From positions 13,636 through 77,635 of the forward strand of contig JAGZHZ010000012.1 of NCBI GenBank assembly GCA_018366495.1: a stretch of 64,000 bases of DNA. Reading direction: 5' to 3'. This document shows positions 8,998 through 17,220 of this stretch, piece by piece. Numbering within the stretch: position 1 is the first letter of the stretch; each line of letters starts with the position of its first letter. Below the pieces are notes generated by a model, which was given only the letters and a program-made list of their open reading frames with translations, was not told the DNA's origin and did not search any database. The position numbers and the translations under genes were made by a program. This DNA is from Clostridiales bacterium (GTDB lineage Bacteria > Bacillota > Clostridia > Lachnospirales > Lachnospiraceae).

Positions 8998-9038
8998 AAA
9001 AAAATAAGAGCCGCATCCTCTTTCGGGAATGCGGCTCT
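8998..9038 (-). terminator. Intrinsic terminator after pckA
   Basis: The stem AGAGCCGCAT pairs with ATGCGGCTCT around a 12-base loop, followed by TATTTTTT on the minus strand. It lies about 30 bp beyond the pckA stop. Confidence 0.85.
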
Positions 9039-9069
9039 CTTGCGCCTTGTTCTAAGACAAGTATTTTTC

Positions 9070-10674
9070 TTATAACTGTGGACCAGCTGGAACTAAAGCT
9101 TTTCCTGCTTCATTTCCTTCATATTTAGCAAAGTTTTTGATAAATCTTTCTGCTAAATCTTTTGCTTTTGTCTCCCATTCTGAAGCGTCTGCATATGTAT
9201 TGCGTGGGTCCAGAATGTTTGTATCTACACCTGGAAGTTCTGTTGGAACTTCAAAGTTGAAGAATGGGATCTTCTTTGTAGGTGCATTTAAGATATCTCC
9301 GTTCAGGATTGCATCGATGATACCACGAGTGTCTTTGATGGAGATACGTTTTCCTGTTCCGTTCCATCCTGTATTTACGAGGTATGCTTTTGCACCGCTC
9401 ATTTCCATTCTCTTAACCAGTTCTTCTGCATATTTTGTAGGATGCAGCTCAAGGAATGCCTGTCCAAAGCATGCGGAGAATGTTGGTGTAGGCTCTGTGA
9501 TTCCACGCTCTGTACCAGCCAGTTTAGCTGTGAAACCAGACAGGAAGTAATACTGTGTCTGTTCTGGTGTCAGAACGGATACTGGAGGAAGTACACCGAA
9601 CGCATCTGCTGATAAGAAGATTACATTCTTTGCTGCTGGTGCTGCAGAAACAGGACGAACGATTTTCTCGATGTGGTCGATTGGATAAGATACACGAGTA
9701 TTTTCTGTTACACTCTTATCTGTAAAGTCGATCTTTCCTTCTGCGTCCAGAGTTACGTTCTCAAGAAGAGCGTTTCTCTTGATTGCATTGTAGATATCTG
9801 GTTCAGATTCTTTATCCAGGTTGATAACTTTTGCATAGCATCCGCCTTCAAAGTTAAATACACCGTTGTCGTCCCATCCGTGCTCGTCATCACCGATCAG
9901 AAGACGTTTTGGATCTGTTGACAGTGTAGTTTTTCCTGTTCCGGAAAGTCCGAAGAAGATTGCTGTATTTTCACCGTTCATATCTGTGTTTGCTGAACAG
10001 TGCATGGAAGCAATTCCTTTCAGAGGCAGATAGTAGTTCATCATAGAGAACATACCTTTTTTCATTTCTCCGCCGTACCATGTATTTACGATAACCTGCT
10101 CACGGCTTGTGATATTAAACATAGCTGCTGTCTCTGAATTCAGACCTAATTCTTTATAGTTTTCAACTTTTGCTTTAGAAGCATTGTAAACAATGAAATC
10201 TGGCTCAAAGTTTTCAAGCTCTTCCTCTGTAGGCTGGATGAACATATTCTTTACGAAATGTGCCTGCCATGCAACTTCCACGATAAAACGAATTGCCATG
10301 CGTGTATCTGCATTTGCTCCGCAGAATGCGTCTACAACGAAGAGTCTCTTGTTGGAAAGTTCTTTTAATGCAATTGCTTTTACTGTATCCCAAGCTTCCT
10401 GGGATGCTGGATGGTTATCATTTTTATATTCGTCAGAAGTCCACCATACAGTGTCTTTTGAGTTTTCGTCCATTACAATGAACTTATCTTTTGGCGAACG
10501 TCCTGTATAGATACCAGTCATAACATTTACTGCGCCAAGTTCGCTTTCCTGTCCTTTTTCGAATCCTTCCAGGTCAGGTTTTGTTTCTTCTTCGAATAAT
10601 AAGTCATAAGAAGGATTATATACAATCTCTGTTGTTCCGGTAATACCATACTTAGTTAAATCAATTTTTGCCAT
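9070..10674 (-). CDS. pckA: Phosphoenolpyruvate carboxykinase (ATP)
   Basis: A 534-residue ATP-type PEP carboxykinase that interconverts oxaloacetate plus ATP with PEP plus CO2. In gut anaerobes it often runs toward CO2 fixation. Visible motifs are [29 protein letters not shown], the kinase-1a P-loop [11 protein letters not shown], the metal site GDDEHGW and the C-terminal substrate region [18 protein letters not shown]. The ATG at 10674 is preferred over the in-frame TTG two codons upstream because AGAGG then has nine-base spacing. A TATAAT -10 lies at 10734-10729. It is a single-gene unit with its own terminator. Confidence 0.97.
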   Translation of the reverse strand: MAKIDLTKYGITGTTEIVYNPSYDLLFEEETKPDLEGFEKGQESELGAVNVMTGIYTGRSPKDKFIVMDENSKDTVWWTSDEYKNDNHPASQEAWDTVKAIALKELSNKRLFVVDAFCGANADTRMAIRFIVEVAWQAHFVKNMFIQPTEEELENFEPDFIVYNASKAKVENYKELGLNSETAAMFNITSREQVIVNTWYGGEMKKGMFSMMNYYLPLKGIASMHCSANTDMNGENTAIFFGLSGTGKTTLSTDPKRLLIGDDEHGWDDNGVFNFEGGCYAKVINLDKESEPDIYNAIKRNALLENVTLDAEGKIDFTDKSVTENTRVSYPIDHIEKIVRPVSAAPAAKNVIFLSADAFGVLPPVSVLTPEQTQYYFLSGFTAKLAGTERGITEPTPTFSACFGQAFLELHPTKYAEELVKRMEMSGAKAYLVNTGWNGTGKRISIKDTRGIIDAILNGDILNAPTKKIPFFNFEVPTELPGVDTNILDPRNTYADASEWETKAKDLAERFIKNFAKYEGNEAGKALVPAGPQL

Positions 10675-10765
10675 CTTCAACTACCTCTTTCTTCGTTAAT
10701 TTAAGAAAATCCAACCTTTTCTATTTTGATTATACACACTTACTCTGTAAAAAGCAATAAATTTT

Positions 10766-12577
10766 TTACAATACTGTTTTGTTCTGTTTTTCTGCGTTTT
10801 CTTCTTCCTGTTCTATCTTTTCTTTTCCCTCTGTCTTTGGCTCAATCGCACTTTCCAGAAGCAGGCGGATGATATCTACGCTTCCTTTTTCCCGTATTTT
10901 TTTTAGAATAGGGTGATCCATAAACCCTGCCGTGACCATGGAGATTCCGTTCAGGATAATAGATTTTCCTGGAACCTCCGATGCACGCAGTTCAATTTGA
11001 TCTCCATGAAAAACTACTTTAAAAATTCTTTTGATTGCATCCTCCAGATAAGACAGAACAATCGTCAGCACTTCTTTTCCGTCTTCATCCGTGCTGAATC
11101 TGCCTTCTGCCGCAATGCGGTAAATCTCCCCATTCAGGTCAAGATTCTGAATTTCTGCTTTTTCCGCGCCCAGCTGGATTTTTTTCTCCTGCTCTCCTTC
11201 CAGAACAGACAAGATCAGCTTTCCTTCTTTCATAGAAAATCCAATCTCTCTGATTCCTTCTGTATAATTGTTGTGGAAAACTTGCCCCATCAGAGGAAAC
11301 AGACCGATATGTGCCGCCGACAGCTGATATCGTTTTCCATCCAGCTCTCTGGCTTTTTTTATCCACGGATCATTTTCCTCTCTTTTTCTTTTCCAGCCTC
11401 CCCGCTTTATCTTTTTTCCCCTGCTACACGGATTGGAGAGATTCCATTCCAAATCCTTTAATTTGTTATATTCTCTGAGATTCTCCGGAAGCTGTCCACT
11501 TGTCTGATCCGGCTTTGGCAGATACGATTCTAAAATTTCCTGCATCACATTGCTGTTGAAAAACTCTTCATTTCCCCCTGTGGTCGCGACAATCATCTGA
11601 ATATCAGGATATACAAATACGTTCTGTCCCATCATCCCATTAAAGGTAAAGCTCTCTTCTCTTTTTCCCATCCAGATCTGATATCCATATCCGACAAATC
11701 CTGTGTCAGCAGGTGGATCTGATTTCTTCGTGATCGACTCCTGCACCCATTCTTCCGAAAGAATCTGCGTGCCGTTCCATTCGCCCTTCTGCAGATAGAG
11801 CTGTCCCAGTTTCGCCATATCCTCAATGCCAAGAAACAGTCCCCATCCTCCTTTGTTGATTCCTCTCGGACATTTCTCCCAGAAAATTCTCGTGATTCCA
11901 AGCGGTTCAAACAAGCGCGGTTTCAGATAATCGACAAGCGTCTCTCCTGTCACCTCCGTCACAATGGCAGAAAGCACATATGTATTCATGCTGTTATATT
12001 CAAAGAACTCCCCCGGCTCATGGTGCATCGGAGCCTCCAGAAAACTCTTAACCCAGTCATTTCCAGAGATCGCCCCTGTCTCATTAAAGGCAACGCCGCT
12101 TGTCATTGTCAGAAGATGCTCTACTGTCAAGTTTTTTAATTTTAACAGGCTGATAAAATTGAGATCTTTTTTAAACAGATCTGCAACCTTTGTGTCCAGT
12201 GTAATCTTCTCTTCCTGAATCAAAAATCCGATTGCCATAGATACCACACTTTTTCCCATGGAATATGCGGCGTGCCATAGCTCTGCCTGATATGGATAAA
12301 AACTAGCCTCCCCGATTACCTTTCCATTTTTTAAGACCATCACACTATGAAGGTGAAGTGTTTTTTTCTGCGCCAAAGCATCTATCATTTCTCTGATTCT
12401 GGAAGAAGATACCCCTTCTTTTTCCGGCGTAGAGCGCGGCAGCGGCTGTTCATATGGAATCTGTTCAGGAAAATCCGGTTTTTGAGGAAAAAATGTCACC
12501 TTACTGATTCCCTCTGTTCTGCCTCGTATAATATTCCACATCAGTTCTAATGTCGGTCCTTCTTTTACAATAGCCAT
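10766..12577 (-). CDS. Serine hydrolase, class C beta-lactamase/PBP-like family
   Basis: A 603-residue protein. The N-terminal ~340 residues form a beta-lactamase-related (class C) domain, with SMGK (SxxK) carrying the nucleophile Ser and Lys and a YNS (Y-x-N) motif in FEYNSMNTY. A lysine-rich linker leads to a ~200-residue beta-rich domain and an acidic Glu/Lys tail. There is no signal peptide, so it acts inside the cell or leaves by another route. The ATG at 12577 has GGGGG seven to eight bases upstream. It stands alone. Relatives are esterases or D-amino-acid peptidases. Resistance function is not implied. Confidence 0.75.
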   Translation of the reverse strand: MAIVKEGPTLELMWNIIRGRTEGISKVTFFPQKPDFPEQIPYEQPLPRSTPEKEGVSSSRIREMIDALAQKKTLHLHSVMVLKNGKVIGEASFYPYQAELWHAAYSMGKSVVSMAIGFLIQEEKITLDTKVADLFKKDLNFISLLKLKNLTVEHLLTMTSGVAFNETGAISGNDWVKSFLEAPMHHEPGEFFEYNSMNTYVLSAIVTEVTGETLVDYLKPRLFEPLGITRIFWEKCPRGINKGGWGLFLGIEDMAKLGQLYLQKGEWNGTQILSEEWVQESITKKSDPPADTGFVGYGYQIWMGKREESFTFNGMMGQNVFVYPDIQMIVATTGGNEEFFNSNVMQEILESYLPKPDQTSGQLPENLREYNKLKDLEWNLSNPCSRGKKIKRGGWKRKREENDPWIKKARELDGKRYQLSAAHIGLFPLMGQVFHNNYTEGIREIGFSMKEGKLILSVLEGEQEKKIQLGAEKAEIQNLDLNGEIYRIAAEGRFSTDEDGKEVLTIVLSYLEDAIKRIFKVVFHGDQIELRASEVPGKSIILNGISMVTAGFMDHPILKKIREKGSVDIIRLLLESAIEPKTEGKEKIEQEEENAEKQNKTVL

Positions 12578-12696
12578 AAAAATCCCCCCTTATTTTCTTA
12601 TTTTTATATTTTATCATACTCTTCTTGTGTTCTGTAAAAAAAATGGATATAATAGAGCAGAAACCAGCGGATTTCTTATTTTTATTTTATCAAATG

Positions 12697-12745
12697 TGTC
12701 ATACCCCCCTTTCTTTAGCTATGGGGAGTGTCAACATCTCATATT
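12697..12745 (-). repeat. IS200/IS605-type end hairpin, solitary (candidate)
   Basis: On the minus strand, TTGACACTCCCCATAGC is followed by TAAAG and a run of G with CC-GG pairing across a short loop. The arrangement resembles the imperfect subterminal hairpins that TnpA recognises in IS200/IS605 elements. No transposase is nearby. It sits in the 220-bp gap upstream of the HicB gene. A simple chance hairpin is possible. Confidence 0.35.
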
Positions 12746-12797
12746 CTGATAAGATTTCCACCTGTGTTTCTATTATTTTCGTAAAAAGGAGATACCT

Positions 12798-13073
12798 ATG
12801 AAATTTATATATCCTGCAGTTTTTAGAAAAACAGAATCTGGAACATTTAAAGCCTTCTTTCCAGATCTCGAATGCTGCTATGCTGAAGGCGATACATTAG
12901 ATGATGCCATTGATAAGGCAAACGAAGCTGCATATGACTGGATTTCCGTTGAGCTCTCTGAGGAAGGCGCTCTTCCTTCTATCTCCGATGAATGTGATAT
13001 GGATCTTCAGGAGGGAGATATTGTACGCAATATCTCTGTAAATATCCGTTTTACGGACGGATGGGACGAATAA
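12798..13073 (+). CDS. HicB-family antitoxin-like protein, no HicA partner
   Basis: A 91-residue protein opening with the HicB partial RNase-H-like fold: YPAVFRKTESGTFKAFFPDL, the conserved family pattern of a pseudo-catalytic sheet, then a helix (DAIDKANEAAYDWISVEL). It lacks the C-terminal ribbon-helix-helix or HTH seen in many HicB proteins and ends with SVNIRFTDGWDE. No HicA double-stranded-RNA-binding toxin precedes or follows it; the neighbours are a serine hydrolase and a convergent DUF134 gene. Probably a free-standing regulator or relic. AAAGGAG lies upstream of the ATG. Confidence 0.75.
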   Translation: MKFIYPAVFRKTESGTFKAFFPDLECCYAEGDTLDDAIDKANEAAYDWISVELSEEGALPSISDECDMDLQEGDIVRNISVNIRFTDGWDE

Positions 13074-13131
13074 ACTGCACTATCTAATCCCGCCGTCCAT
13101 GTGATATCCTCAAATTTTTTCTGTTTTTCAG

Positions 13132-13193
13132 TAAAAAATAAAAACTCCCTGTCATTCTCAATAGATCACTCTATCGAGAATAACAGGGAGTTT
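13132..13193 (-). terminator. Convergent terminator, hicB/DUF134-NifX
   Basis: An 18-base arm on each side (ACTCCCTGT...ATTCTC and complement, one bulge) encloses a 16-base loop. On the minus strand it is followed by TTTTTATTTTTT, and on the plus strand by TTTCTCC. It separates two convergent genes and mainly serves the minus-strand one. Confidence 0.8.
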
Positions 13194-13224
13194 CTCCGTC
13201 TTCGTCTTTTTATTTTTCCGAATT

Positions 13225-13974
13225 TTATTTTTCTGTTCCGCAGTGACCGCCGTGATTTCCGCATCCATGATCGCCGCATTTATGGCCTTCACCATGTTCA
13301 TGGTCATGATGAGAGCAGCGTGTATTCGGGTTGTATGACAATTTTCCTGCCAGGAAAGATTCCACCTGCTCATCTGCATTTCCTGCTGCTCCTGGGAATA
13401 ATTCAATTCCTGCTTCAGCCAGTGCATTTCTGGCTCCGCCGCCGATTCCGCCGCAGATCAAAGTGTCAATTCCATTTTCTTTTAAAAATCCTGCAAGCGC
13501 TCCATGACCCTGACCGTTTGTATCTACTACGTCAGCAGATACAATACTGCCGTTCTCTACTGTATAAATTTTAAACTGTTCTGTGTGTCCAAAATGCTGA
13601 AAAACCATTCCATCCTGATATGTTACTGCTATTTTCATTTGAAAATCCCCTTTCTCTGCGATCTCTCCTGTGCCGCCCTCCAACGGTGAAAGCTCATAAT
13701 TTCCGCCTTCGATTAAAAGGCTTGTCCCTTCCACCAAAAAACGTGCTACTTTTTTTCTTGCTTCCGTATAAAGATTCTGAACGGTGGCACGCCCTACCTT
13801 CATTTGTCCTGCACATTCTTCCTGTGTCATTCCCAGATAGTCGAGAAGGCGCAATGTCTCAAATTCTTCTACACTTAAGATCATCTTGTTCGCTGCCGTT
13901 TCCCTGCCCTTTGTCAAAAACTCCGGATAAAGAGGCAGACGCCAGACTCTCTTGCTTTTATTTGGTCTTGCCAT
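13225..13974 (-). CDS. DUF134 DNA-binding domain fused to NifX/NifB-type domain with His-rich tail
   Basis: A 249-residue fusion. Residues ~1-100 are a DUF134 helix-turn-helix module (MARPNKSKRVWRLP, then LSVEEFETLRLLDYLGMTQE and a second helix with VGRATVQNLYTEARKK). Residues ~112-215 form a dinitrogenase iron-molybdenum cofactor binding-type domain (HFGHTEQFKIY, ICGGIGGGARNALAEAGIEL). The last 30 residues are packed with His, Cys and Gly (CSHHDHEHGEG, HGGHC). This suggests a metal- or iron-sulfur-responsive regulator. No nif genes are near. The two domains also occur as separate proteins, so the single-chain form is worth noting. Function unknown. Confidence 0.8.
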   Translation of the reverse strand: MARPNKSKRVWRLPLYPEFLTKGRETAANKMILSVEEFETLRLLDYLGMTQEECAGQMKVGRATVQNLYTEARKKVARFLVEGTSLLIEGGNYELSPLEGGTGEIAEKGDFQMKIAVTYQDGMVFQHFGHTEQFKIYTVENGSIVSADVVDTNGQGHGALAGFLKENGIDTLICGGIGGGARNALAEAGIELFPGAAGNADEQVESFLAGKLSYNPNTRCSHHDHEHGEGHKCGDHGCGNHGGHCGTEK

Positions 13975-14043
13975 TCGAGATCTCCTTTTTTATTATCATA
14001 TGTTAATAGCAATTATAGACCTGTTATTAGAATATGTCAATAA

Positions 14044-14610
14044 TTATTTTCTTTCCAATTTCCACATTTCATAGAATACTTTTCCATATAAAAGCAGTGT
14101 CCCTGCCATGATAATGCCGCACGCAATCATCAAACTGTTAACTGCCATATCCGGGAGCTGGGGAAACAACATCAGCAAAAAGACGGTTACATAAGAAAAT
14201 GCTGTACATACTTTTCCAAACCATTTTGCCCCATCTAATTTTCTGCCGTTATGCCACAGCATCAATCCCCCCATAACAGCCATAAATCCCTCCTTGATTA
14301 AAAATAATATAATCAAAGCTTTCATTCCATTAAACCGTGTGCTCATACAAAGGATCAAAACTCCTAGTGTAAGCTTGTCTGCGAGGGGATCTAAAAATTT
14401 TCCAAGTTCTGTCACCATATTAAACTTTCTTGCTATTTTTCCATCAAATAAATCTGTCAGCCCTGAAAGTCCGATAATTCCTGCTGCGATATAATAATCG
14501 CTCTGTGATTCGGCATGAAGATAAACCCACGCAAACACAGGAATCAATAAAATTCTGATATACCCCATAATGTTTGGAATTGTAAACCAGTCTTCTTTCT
14601 TAATCCTCAT
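14044..14610 (-). CDS. CDP-alcohol phosphatidyltransferase, PgsA type
   Basis: A 188-residue integral membrane enzyme with the CDP-alcohol phosphotransferase signature D-x2-D-G-x2-A-R-x8-G-x3-D-x3-D, seen here as LTDLFDGKIARKFNM...GKFLDPLADK at about residues 53-82. There are four to five membrane helices. The likely reaction is CDP-diacylglycerol plus glycerol-3-phosphate to phosphatidylglycerophosphate. The short length and the start IPNIMGYIRILLIP fit PgsA. The family also includes cardiolipin and phosphatidylinositol synthases, so the substrate is a family-based guess. It follows no obvious partner gene. Confidence 0.85.
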   Translation of the reverse strand: MRIKKEDWFTIPNIMGYIRILLIPVFAWVYLHAESQSDYYIAAGIIGLSGLTDLFDGKIARKFNMVTELGKFLDPLADKLTLGVLILCMSTRFNGMKALIILFLIKEGFMAVMGGLMLWHNGRKLDGAKWFGKVCTAFSYVTVFLLMLFPQLPDMAVNSLMIACGIIMAGTLLLYGKVFYEMWKLERK

Positions 14611-14751
14611 TTCTTTTCCTCCATTTCTTTACTTTCGATTATTTTCGTCTTTCCTCATCATACCAGAATTTTACTTTTTGTTCAACGCTTTCCCATTATG
14701 TACAATCCGTGTTAAAATAGAAATATAATGAACAGAACAGGAGGTTTTTTT

Positions 14752-15633
14752 ATGAATCATACGCTTGAAAATCATGTGATGTCTATCACAGTCTCTGATC
14801 ATGGCGCTGAGCTGATCAGTATTTATGACAAAGAAAAAGAACGTGAAGTTCTATGGCAGGCTGATGCTGCATTCTGGAACCGCCACGCCCCGCTTTTATT
14901 CCCTCATGTAGGAAAGTATTTCAACGATGAATGTCATTATAATGGAAAGATATTCCGAACACGTCAGCACGGCTTCGCGCGCGATATGGATTTTTCCTGC
15001 ATTGAAAAAACAAAAGATTCCATCACGCATCGTCTCGTTTCCACAGAAGAAACAAGAGCGTATTTACCTTTTGATTTCACGCTCACTGTCACGCACCGCT
15101 TATCTGATAAAAATATTTCCATTATCTGGGAAGTAAAAAATTCAGGACAAGATACGATGTATTTCACAATCGGCGGTCATCCTGCTTTCCGTGTTCCGAT
15201 TCTTCCAGATACAAAACAAACCGACTATTGCCTGCTGTTTCAGACGAAGGCAGACCATCTGAATTATCTTCTGGTTGAGCCTGGAACAGGGACAGCTTCA
15301 AGAAAAAAAGTATACGCTCTTCCGCTCGACCACGGGCGTGCTGCGATTACTGCAAATCTATTTGACAATGATGCTCTGATTTTTGATGATAATCAGTTTG
15401 ATTGGGTCGCAATTGGCTATCCGGACGGTACCCCTTATGTCTCGTTGTCCTGCAAAGGATTCCCAAACTTTGGAATCTGGTCTCTGCCGGGCGCTCCTTA
15501 CATTTGTCTGGAACCATGGATCGGACGATGTGATGACTTTGGATTTACAGATGATATCTCCAAGAAAGAAAATATTATCAAACTGCTGTCACAGGAAATA
15601 TTTAACAGCAGTTATGCGATCACCATTCACTAG
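14752..15633 (+). CDS. Aldose 1-epimerase family protein
   Basis: A 293-residue beta-sandwich protein of the galactose-mutarotase-like superfamily (LacX/YihR-like branch). Motifs include HAPLLFPHVGKY, QHGFARD, and IGGHPAFRVP with the catalytic His, with a candidate acidic residue in the C-terminal CLEPWIG segment. The ATG at 14752 is used because AGGAGG lies seven bases before it; the in-frame ATG at 14728 has none. It probably interconverts anomers of an unidentified sugar. Single gene, convergent with the ComEC-like gene. Confidence 0.85.
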   Translation: MNHTLENHVMSITVSDHGAELISIYDKEKEREVLWQADAAFWNRHAPLLFPHVGKYFNDECHYNGKIFRTRQHGFARDMDFSCIEKTKDSITHRLVSTEETRAYLPFDFTLTVTHRLSDKNISIIWEVKNSGQDTMYFTIGGHPAFRVPILPDTKQTDYCLLFQTKADHLNYLLVEPGTGTASRKKVYALPLDHGRAAITANLFDNDALIFDDNQFDWVAIGYPDGTPYVSLSCKGFPNFGIWSLPGAPYICLEPWIGRCDDFGFTDDISKKENIIKLLSQEIFNSSYAITIH

Positions 15634-15636
15634 ACA

Positions 15637-15690
15637 AAACTGCGGCAGCCATTCAGAATTCTATCTGGTTTCTGAAGGCTGCCGCAGTTT
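15637..15690. terminator. Bidirectional terminator between convergent genes
   Basis: AACTGCGGCAGCC and its exact complement enclose a 26-base loop. A-rich and T-rich flanks occur on both sides. It serves the aldose epimerase (+) and the ComEC-like gene (-). Confidence 0.8.
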
Positions 15691-15704
15691 ATGTTACTGA
15701 CCTT

Positions 15705-16781
15705 TTACGGATGACACGTTCCGCACGGACTGTATCCTTGTTGAATCAGCGCATCTCTGCTTCCTGTATATTCCTGACGGTTTTTCTCTTTCATTTTATT
15801 TACTGCATTGCATGACGGCAGATGAAATTTCATGGATCTTGTATTTAAGATATACAGATTTTCCTGACCTGCCTCTTGCTGAATCGTCTCTTCCGCCTGG
15901 TCTCCCGGAGTAAAATCATTGCATGGTTCCTGTTCCCAAAACAGTTGTGTCCCGTCGCTTTCCACACGGATCGTTCCCTGCCGGTCCGTCCTGTATGTCG
16001 GAATTCCCAGATTTTCTATTCTTGCCATTGTTTCCGTCCCCGGATGACCGTAAGAATTTCTGGTTCCGCAGCTGATCACCGCATAGGAAGGCTGGACAAG
16101 ATCCAGAAATTCCTGTGTGCTTGACGTATTTGAGCCATGATGATTCAGCAGATATACATCTGCACTCACATCAACACCTGTATGCACCAGCTCTGTCTCC
16201 GTGTCCTCCCCGATGTCGCCGCAGATCAGGAAACTGTTTTCTCCATTTGTTACACGGATACAGATAGAATCTTCATTTCCATCACTGTGACCGTAGTAAA
16301 CGGGACCTAAAATTTCCATCTGAGCCGTTCCAAATGAATACACTTCCTCCTGTTGAGGATGAATTTCCATGACCTGATATTGTCTGACTGCCTCCTCAAA
16401 AGACTGATATAATTTTGTATCTCCTTCATAGTCCGGTGTCAAAATCTGATTGACGCCAAATTGATGCAGCACACCGATCAGTCCTGCCAGATGATCCGAA
16501 TCAAAATGAGAAGCCACAACATAGTCAAATGTGTCAATCCCTTGTTCTTGCAGATAGCTGACAACAAAGGAAGACGTCTCTCTGTCTCCTCCGTCGATCA
16601 AAACATAATGTCCCTGCGATTCGAGCAGCACTGCATTTCCCTGTCCTACGTCTAAAAATTCCACTCGAAGCTGTTCTCCCTCTGCACAGACATGCTGAGG
16701 CATCATGAGGAAGATTGCTGTCATCAGCATCATACACATCATCTGTAAGAACACTGTTGCTTTTCTTATTCTCTCTTTCAT
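15705..16781 (-). CDS. Secreted ComEC/Rec2-like metallohydrolase
   Basis: A 358-residue protein. The N-terminus (MKERIRKATVFLQMMCMM..., cleavage near CAEG) is a Sec signal peptide. The body is the metallo-beta-lactamase domain found at the C-terminus of ComEC: FLDVGQGNAVLLESQGHYVLIDGG, the metal motif HFDSDH, ICGDIGEDTE and LNHHGSNTSS. The last ~50 residues hold a Cys pattern (FHLPSC...CGTCHP) like the small Ada-type zinc domain often attached to these secreted proteins. There is no membrane-channel portion, so it is not a DNA uptake channel. It is probably an extracellular nuclease or phosphodiesterase. Confidence 0.85.
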   Translation of the reverse strand: MKERIRKATVFLQMMCMMLMTAIFLMMPQHVCAEGEQLRVEFLDVGQGNAVLLESQGHYVLIDGGDRETSSFVVSYLQEQGIDTFDYVVASHFDSDHLAGLIGVLHQFGVNQILTPDYEGDTKLYQSFEEAVRQYQVMEIHPQQEEVYSFGTAQMEILGPVYYGHSDGNEDSICIRVTNGENSFLICGDIGEDTETELVHTGVDVSADVYLLNHHGSNTSSTQEFLDLVQPSYAVISCGTRNSYGHPGTETMARIENLGIPTYRTDRQGTIRVESDGTQLFWEQEPCNDFTPGDQAEETIQQEAGQENLYILNTRSMKFHLPSCNAVNKMKEKNRQEYTGSRDALIQQGYSPCGTCHP

Positions 16782-16844
16782 TTTTTCACTCCTGTCTTTT
16801 TTATGTTCTGTTCTATTGTATCTCTATTTGATCCATTTTTCCAG

Positions 16845-17215
16845 CCATTAAGGATGGCTTTCTCTTAATGATTACGCATAGCAGCATCGTCTGTTTCTAT
16901 GAAGTGAACTACTCGGCTACAAGTAACCGAGCTTTTTGCTTCAACCACCACTGCTTGGCTAATACGAAACGGTATTGCCTAGTCTTATGCCGTGTCCACA
17001 AGCGTTAGGTTCGGCTAGTCCCTAGCCTACCATAAGTGTTTTGGAATTTACGCTACGGATTTCAGTATGCGAATTCCTTCCTTTTTTACTTTTGGCTACC
17101 TTGACCCACCGTCTAAAGCCAGTGGGATTGCGGTAGCCTCATTTCAATAAATAAAACGAGCTTTCATCTCGGATATAAATAACCGAGATGAAAGCCCGAA
17201 GTCTTAAATGATCGG
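16845..17215. repeat. Structured non-coding IS200/IS605-like relic
   Basis: About 370 bp with no credible gene and dense base pairing. At the left, GTGAACTAC precedes a CTCGG/CCGAG hairpin followed by CTTTTTGC. In the middle lie AATAC/GTATT, GGCTAG/CTAGCC and a GGAATT/AATTCC hairpin. Near 17094-17137 a nested stem pairs GGCTACC with GGTAGCC around CCCAC/GTGGG. At the right, a 12-bp stem CTTTCATCTCGG with complement reuses the CTCGG/CCGAG stem. The layout resembles a transposase-less IS200/IS605 derivative with folded ends and an omega-RNA-like interior. The right hairpin (17159-17195) may also terminate the FGGY kinase gene on the minus strand. Confidence 0.5.
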
Positions 17216-17220
17216 AAAGT

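Noticed and set aside
12798..13073. Complete HicAB toxin-antitoxin module
   Set aside because: No HicA-sized frame with a dsRNA-binding-like fold lies on either side of the HicB gene.
16845..17215. Group II intron or rRNA fragment
   Set aside because: No domain V hairpin, 5' GTGYG start or reverse transcriptase trace is visible, and no rRNA core sequence is recognised.
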